Assembly: GCF_001570485.1 (NCBI RefSeq)
Contig: NZ_BCTA01000103.1
Coordinates: forward strand, 1 to 64,000
From: Mycolicibacterium novocastrense
GTDB lineage: Bacteria > Actinomycetota > Actinomycetes > Mycobacteriales > Mycobacteriaceae
Direction: 5' to 3'
Length of the DNA stretch: 64,000 nt
Notes under the pieces: model-generated
Database searches by the model: none
What the model saw: the letters and a program-made list of their open reading frames with translations, nothing else
What the model was told of the DNA's origin: nothing
In this document: one piece after another, positions 59,997 to 64,000 of the stretch
Layout of the letters: the number at the start of each line of letters is the position of its first letter
Position numbering within the stretch: the stretch's first letter is position 1
Made by a program: the position numbers and the translations under genes

Positions 59997-60602
59997 CTCA
60001 CCGGTGAGGTAGCGCTGCAGGTTGGGCGCGATGGTCTCGACGACCTGGTCCACCGGCAGCGATTTGAACGGCTCGAGCTCGAGGATGTAGCGGGCCATCA
60101 CCACGCCGACCAGTTGCGAGGCGACGAACTGCACGCGGACCGGTCCACTGCCCGGCGGATCGTCGACGCGCGAGCCCACTTCTCTGGCGATCACCTCCTG
60201 CAGGAACGACCGCACCAGCGAGGAGTCGTTGCCCGCGATGATCGACCGCAGCGTGGCGATGAAACCCTTACCCAGTTCCGAATCCCACAGCGGCAGTAGA
60301 AGAGACGGCAGGGTGCGGCCGATCTCTTCGACGGGAACCTGTTGCAGCGGGCCGATGACCTGCATGGGATCGATCGGAATGTGGATCGCGGCGGCGAACA
60401 GCTGGGTCTTGGTTCCGAAGTAGTGATGTACGAGCGCCGGGTCGACGCCAGCGGCAGCGGCAATCGCGCGTATCGAGGTCTTGTCGATACCGTTGCGCGC
60501 GAACAACTCCCGTGCGCTGTTCAGAATTCGTTCACGGGTGTCTGACGGGCCGGGCGGTCGTCCCGGCCGCTTGCGTTCGGCGTTGGTGGTCAACGTTGTC
60601 AC
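59979..60602 (-). CDS. TetR-family regulator, Rv1685c-like
   Basis: A 207-residue TetR repressor. The helix-turn-helix spans about 20-65 (TRERILNSARELFARNGIDK, TSIRAIAAAAGVDPALVHHY, FGTKTQLFAAAI). The C-terminal ligand domain is helical (RYILELEPFKSLPVDQVVET). GTG 60602 overlaps the upstream permease stop (GTGA), making it the third gene of an ABC exporter operon, and it probably regulates that operon in response to an exported compound. Direct repeats GATGAA/TTCATC at the start of the operon are a candidate binding site. Confidence 0.92.
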   Translation of the reverse strand: MTTLTTNAERKRPGRPPGPSDTRERILNSARELFARNGIDKTSIRAIAAAAGVDPALVHHYFGTKTQLFAAAIHIPIDPMQVIGPLQQVPVEEIGRTLPSLLLPLWDSELGKGFIATLRSIIAGNDSSLVRSFLQEVIAREVGSRVDDPPGSGPVRVQFVASQLVGVVMARYILELEPFKSLPVDQVVETIAPNLQRYLTGELPGFT

Positions 60603-61354
60603 GGTGTCCTTCGTCGTAGCGTGGCCGCCGCCAGGCAGAGGGAGGCCATCGCGAAACCGATGACCACCGCGACGTCGCGCACCACGGTGAACGTCGGCTC
60701 GGCGTATGCCCCGACCTGTTGCAGTGCCTCCAGAGCGTAGCTTGCCGGCAACACGTTGCTGATCCACTGCAGCCACTCCGGCAGCATGGCGCGCGGCACG
60801 ATGATCCCGCACAGAAGAAGCTGGGGGACGATCACCAGCGGCATGAACTGCACAGCCTGAAATTCGGTGCGCGCGAAGGCGCTACACAGCAGACCCAGCC
60901 CGACTCCGAGTACGGCGTTGATGATCGCGATCGCGAAGACCCACACGGGGCTGCCTTGGGTGTGTAGCCCGAGGAACGCGTACGACACGATGCACGCGAT
61001 CGTCGCCTGGGCCGCGGCTGCGAGCGAGAACGCGGTGCCGTACGCCGCCAGCAGGTCGAGCCGGCGCAGGGGAGTGGTCAGGATCCGCTCCAACGTGCCC
61101 GAGACCCGTTCCCGCTGCATCGTTATCGAGGTGATCAGGAACATCAGGATCAGCGGGAACAGACCGAGCATGATCAGGCAGGCGGTGTTGAACGGGCTCG
61201 GCGCCCCGGGTGGGTGCGGGAGATTCTGGAACATGAAGTACAGCAACGCGATGACCACGCTCGGCACGATGAGGATCATCGCGATACTGCGGTGATCGGC
61301 CGCGAGTTGGCGCAGTATGCGACCGGTGGTGGCGAGGTACGCCTGCGGACTCAG
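60599..61354 (-). CDS. ABC-2 type transporter permease, Rv1686c-like
   Basis: A 251-residue polytopic membrane protein with six hydrophobic segments, first IAMILIVPSVVIALLYFMFQ, of the daunorubicin/NodJ-type ABC-2 permease family (signature region TMQRERVSGTLERILTTPLR, RLDLLAAYGT). It pairs with the ATP-binding protein encoded upstream to form an exporter. The conserved N-terminus SPQAYLATTGRILRQLAADH lies before the first ATG (61279) and no GTG/TTG is available; CTG at 61354 overlaps the upstream TGA exactly (CTGA). Starting at ATG 61279 would lose the cytoplasmic coupling helix. Another ATG inside the ATPase gene is less likely. Substrate unknown. Confidence 0.88.
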   Translation of the reverse strand: MSPQAYLATTGRILRQLAADHRSIAMILIVPSVVIALLYFMFQNLPHPPGAPSPFNTACLIMLGLFPLILMFLITSITMQRERVSGTLERILTTPLRRLDLLAAYGTAFSLAAAAQATIACIVSYAFLGLHTQGSPVWVFAIAIINAVLGVGLGLLCSAFARTEFQAVQFMPLVIVPQLLLCGIIVPRAMLPEWLQWISNVLPASYALEALQQVGAYAEPTFTVVRDVAVVIGFAMASLCLAAATLRRRTP

Positions 61355-62124
61355 CCGGCGCCGGCTGCGCTGGCTGCGGTGCTGTGCTTGATGACGGACA
61401 GGAACGCTTCCTCCAGCGACTGACATCCTGTGTCCTCTCGTAGTTGCGAGGGCGTCGTGTGGGCCAGCACTCGGCCTTCCCGCATGAGCAGCAACTCGCC
61501 GCAGTGATCGGCCTCGTCCATGACGTGGCTCGACACCAAGAGCGTGGTGCCTCGCGAGGCAAGGCTCTGAAAATGGGCCCAAAGCTCCACGCGTAGGACC
61601 GGATCGAGGCCTACGGTCGGTTCGTCGAGCACCAGCAGATCGGGATGCGAAACCAACGCACACGCCAGCGAGACCCGGGTTCGCTGCCCTCCGGACAGGT
61701 TGGCGCCCAGCGCGGTTCGATGGTCGGTGAGCCCGACGGCGGTCACGGCGTCGTCGGCGGAGTCGGGGCCGGTGCCGTACAGCGCGGCGAAGTAGCGGAC
61801 GTTTTCGATGACCCGTATGTCGTCGTAGATCGTCGGGGTCTGGGTGACAAAGCCGACGCGGTGACGTAGGTCGGCCGAGCCGGCCGGTTTCCCGAGCACC
61901 GACACCGTGCCGGAATCGAGGATCTGGGTGCCGACGATGCTTCGCATGAGCGTCGTCTTCCCGCATCCGGATGGACCCAGCAGGCCCGTGATGGTGCCGG
62001 GTGCGATCGCCACCGTGACGTCATCGACAGCCAGTCGATCACCGCGGATGACCCGGAGATTCTCGATCTCGACCGCGGGGGTGACACGGCCGCCCAGTAA
62101 TTCATCATTCGATGAAGTCACCAT
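61351..62124 (-). CDS. ABC transporter ATP-binding protein, Rv1687c-like
   Basis: A 257-residue ABC ATPase of an exporter. Walker A GPSGCGKTTL, signature LSGGQRTRVSLA, Walker B LLVLDEPTVGLD and the H-loop VSSHVMDEADHC are intact. It starts at ATG 62124 (MVTSSNDELLGGRVTPAVEI). TTCATC-ATTC-GATGAA at 62101-62116 lies within codons 3-8, and a second GATGAA just before the ATG, so a repressor bound there would block transcription and translation. First gene of the operon ATPase-permease-TetR, divergent from mpg (84-base gap). Confidence 0.94.
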   Translation of the reverse strand: MVTSSNDELLGGRVTPAVEIENLRVIRGDRLAVDDVTVAIAPGTITGLLGPSGCGKTTLMRSIVGTQILDSGTVSVLGKPAGSADLRHRVGFVTQTPTIYDDIRVIENVRYFAALYGTGPDSADDAVTAVGLTDHRTALGANLSGGQRTRVSLACALVSHPDLLVLDEPTVGLDPVLRVELWAHFQSLASRGTTLLVSSHVMDEADHCGELLLMREGRVLAHTTPSQLREDTGCQSLEEAFLSVIKHSTAASAAGAG

Positions 62125-62132
62125 GCGATGAA
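62101..62132. promoter_or_regulatory. Candidate TetR operator at the ABC exporter start
   Basis: TTCATC-ATTC-GATGAA (62101-62116) is a perfect inverted repeat; GATGAA recurs at 62127-62132 and 62183-62188. The cluster covers the ATPase start codon and the divergent mpg upstream region. The last gene of the operon encodes TetR, a natural ligand. Binding is inferred. Confidence 0.5.
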
Positions 62133-62208
62133 ATCTCCTCGCGTCGCCGCGGCGTGTCAAGGGTCTCCGTAGGATCGCGGTCGATGAATCGAAAAGGCCT
62201 GGTCGACC

Positions 62209-62820
62209 TTGACCGCTGAACTCTTGTCGGTCGACCCGTTGACCGCCGCCCGCCGACTACTCGGCGCCGACCTCACTGCGCGCGGGGTCAGCGCGAAGAT
62301 CGTCGAGGTCGAGGCCTACGGCGGGCCGCCAGATGGGCCGTGGCCCGATGCCGCGGCCCATTCCTACCGCGGCCCCGGACCGCGCAACCGCGTGATGTTC
62401 GGTCCGCCGGGGCGGCTGTACACCTATCGCAGCCACGGCATCCACGTCTGCGCCAACGTCGTCTGTGCAACGGACGGTGTGGCGGGCGCGGTGCTGCTGC
62501 GGGCCGCCGCCATCGAGGCCGGCCTGAGCGCCGCACATGCCCGCCGCGGCGACTCGGTCCGCCCCGCCGCACTGGCTCGCGGGCCGGGCAACCTGTGCTC
62601 GGCGCTGGGAATCACGATGGAAGACAACGGGATCGACATCTTCGACCCGGACAGCCCGATCCAGTTGACGCTCGGGGAGCGACACGTCGCCGACGAAGGC
62701 CCGCGCGTCGGCGTGAGCAAGGCCGCCGACCGTCCCTGGCGGTTCTGGCTGGCAGGCCGGCCCGAGGTGTCGGCGTATCGGCGGAGCCCACGGGCACCGG
62801 CTCCAGGAGAAAGCGACTAG
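62209..62820 (+). CDS. mpg: 3-methyladenine DNA glycosylase
   Basis: An AAG/MPG-type glycosylase that removes alkylated purines in base excision repair. The 203-residue protein has KIVEVEAYGGPPDGPWPDAA, where the Glu of VEAYGG is the catalytic base, SYRGPGPRNRVMFGPPGRLY with the intercalating Tyr nearby, and GIHVCANVVC. It lacks a signal peptide. TTG 62209 gives the family start (TAELLSVDPLTAARRLLG) and AAAGG precedes it. It matches Rv1688 by position, before tyrS (Rv1689). Only 18 bases separate it from tyrS. Confidence 0.95.
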   Translation: MTAELLSVDPLTAARRLLGADLTARGVSAKIVEVEAYGGPPDGPWPDAAAHSYRGPGPRNRVMFGPPGRLYTYRSHGIHVCANVVCATDGVAGAVLLRAAAIEAGLSAAHARRGDSVRPAALARGPGNLCSALGITMEDNGIDIFDPDSPIQLTLGERHVADEGPRVGVSKAADRPWRFWLAGRPEVSAYRRSPRAPAPGESD

Positions 62821-62838
62821 TACGGAAAGATCGCACGC

Positions 62839-64000
62839 ATGGGTACGTCGATCCTCGACGAATTGGAGTGGCGCGGGCTGATCGCGCAATCGACCGACCG
62901 CGACGCGCTGGCCGAGGCCCTTGCGGCCGGGCCCGTCACCGTCTATTCGGGCTTCGACCCGACGGCCCCGAGCCTGCACGCGGGCCATCTCATCCCGCTG
63001 TTGACGCTGCGCCGCTTCCAGCAGGCGGGCCATCGGCCGATTGTTCTGGCAGGCGGTGCCACCGGCATGATCGGCGACCCTCGCGATACCGGGGAGCGCA
63101 CGCTGAACACCGCCGACACCGTGGCGGAGTGGGCGGACCGTATCCGAGGGCAGCTCGAGCGCTTCGTCGAATTCGACGACACCACGACCGGGGCCGTCAT
63201 CGAGAACAACTTGTCGTGGACCGGCCCTCTGTCGGCGATCGAGTTCCTGCGCGACGTCGGCAAGTACTTCTCTGTCAACGTCATGCTCGACCGCGACACC
63301 GTCCGGCGCCGCCTCGAGGGTGAGGGCATTTCCTACACCGAGTTCAGCTACATGCTGCTGCAGGCCAATGACTATGTGGAGCTGCATCGGCGGTACGACT
63401 GCTCTCTGCAGATCGGCGGTTCCGACCAGTGGGGCAACATCATCGCCGGCGTTCGACTGGTCCGCCAGAAGAACGGGGCCATGGTTCACGCCCTGACCAC
63501 CCCGTTGGTGACCGACTCCGAAGGCAAGAAGTTCGGTAAGTCGACCGGCGGCGGCAGCCTGTGGCTCGACCCGGACATGACGAGCCCGTACGCCTGGTAC
63601 CAGTACTTCATCAACACCGCCGATGCGGACGTCGTCCGGTATCTGCGCTGGTTCACCTTCTTATCGCCCGCCGAGGTGACCGAACTGGAACAGGCGACCG
63701 CGGAGCGGGCCCATGAACGTGCCGCGCAGCGGCGCCTGGCGCGCGAGCTCACCACCTTGGTGCACGGCGAATCGGCCATGCGGTCCGTCGAGCACGCAAG
63801 CCAGGCCCTGTTCGGGCGGGCCGAACTGGCAGAGCTGGACGAGCCAACGCTGGGCGCGGCGCTGCGCGAGGCCGCTGTCGCGCAGCTGAAGCCCGGCGGT
63901 CCCGACACCATCGTCGACCTGCTCGTGGCCAGTGGGCTCTCGCCGAGCAAAGGTGCCGCGAGACGCACCGTCGGCGAGGGCGGCGTCTACGTCAACAACG
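62839..64000 (+). CDS. tyrS: Tyrosyl-tRNA synthetase, C-terminus beyond window edge
   Basis: Class I synthetase that charges tRNA-Tyr. The 387 visible codons include the HIGH-type motif PSLHAGHL (residues 45-51) and the KMSKS-type KFGKS (231-235), with SDQWGNIIAGVRL between. From about residue 345 an S4 RNA-binding domain begins (VDLLVASGLSPSKGAARRTV) and continues off the right edge. ATG 62839 has GGAAAG about 9 bases upstream and gives the family start MGTSILDELEWRGLIAQSTD. Probably co-transcribed with mpg. Confidence 0.97.
   Translation, partial: MGTSILDELEWRGLIAQSTDRDALAEALAAGPVTVYSGFDPTAPSLHAGHLIPLLTLRRFQQAGHRPIVLAGGATGMIGDPRDTGERTLNTADTVAEWADRIRGQLERFVEFDDTTTGAVIENNLSWTGPLSAIEFLRDVGKYFSVNVMLDRDTVRRRLEGEGISYTEFSYMLLQANDYVELHRRYDCSLQIGGSDQWGNIIAGVRLVRQKNGAMVHALTTPLVTDSEGKKFGKSTGGGSLWLDPDMTSPYAWYQYFINTADADVVRYLRWFTFLSPAEVTELEQATAERAHERAAQRRLARELTTLVHGESAMRSVEHASQALFGRAELAELDEPTLGAALREAAVAQLKPGGPDTIVDLLVASGLSPSKGAARRTVGEGGVYVNN

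Noticed and set aside
1..64000. CRISPR arrays, tRNA and rRNA genes
   Set aside because: I saw no regularly spaced repeats of CRISPR length, no tRNA cloverleaf with T-loop motif, and no rRNA sequence; a tRNAscan/Infernal run would be decisive.

Overview
The window is high-GC, mycobacterial DNA, probably from an environmental, Mycolicibacterium-like species. The evidence is an LpqH-type lipoprotein, a DUF732 protein, an MspA-type porin, LysX, an actinobacterial class III cyclase repertoire, and a gene order I recognise from M. tuberculosis Rv1635c to Rv1689. No searches were run. Names rest on motifs, full-length family resemblance and synteny recalled from M. tuberculosis.

Region 1 (1-10.1 kb) is a scarred accessory segment. 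It holds a 3'-truncated IS256-family element running off the left edge, an IS21-type end repeat, an IS256 N-terminal remnant and an IS3 remnant. It also has two paralogous secreted proteins flanking a SulP transporter-carbonic anhydrase fusion, an MspA-family porin gene interrupted by one in-frame TAA, and a headless mycobactin-type polyketide synthase (mbtD-like) welded to a tailless udgX.

Region 2 (10.1-22.4 kb) starts the conserved backbone: a GT-C mannosyltransferase (Rv1635c-like) divergent from a universal stress protein (Rv1636-like), and later a metallo-hydrolase divergent from uvrA. Inserted between them are an Lnt paralogue whose catalytic Cys is Ser, class I aldolase, a cyclase-ATPase and an SDR. 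uvrA carries a near-perfect RecA-NDp/PafBC-type damage promoter.

Region 3 (22.4-31.5 kb) is an accessory block between uvrA and lysX: a winged-helix (AlkZ-superfamily-like) protein, an LpqH lipoprotein, then a helical-repeat protein overlapping a CHAT caspase-like protease, a small membrane protein, and a translationally coupled pair of unrecognised proteins. This CHAT-centred block is the best candidate for an undescribed system. A small acidic protein, a DUF732 protein and a VanX-like dipeptidase follow.

Region 4 (31.5-44.5 kb) is translation: lysX, DUF1844, then infC-rpmI-rplT-tsnR (infC starts at ATC and sits behind tandem leader hairpins), an acyl-CoA dehydrogenase/DUF2236 operon, an Rv1647-like cyclase, and pheS-pheT. 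pheS and the cyclase look leaderless.

Region 5 (44.5-53.8 kb) is the arginine operon argCJBDFRGH, nearly all joined by ATGA/GTGA overlaps, behind a palindromic ARG box, with an alpha/beta hydrolase coupled to argH.

Region 6 (53.8-64 kb) matches Rv1683-Rv1689: ABC-F ATPase, a PhaC-like hydrolase fused to a degenerate acyl-CoA synthetase, a secreted protein, a Trm112-like protein, an ABC exporter-TetR operon, mpg, and tyrS running off the right edge.

A cross-cutting observation is that three genes (lnt, tsnR, ABC permease) have no ATG/GTG/TTG in frame before their conserved N-termini. Each has a CTG exactly overlapping the upstream TGA (CTGA), parallel to the ATGA/GTGA/TTGA junctions elsewhere in the window.
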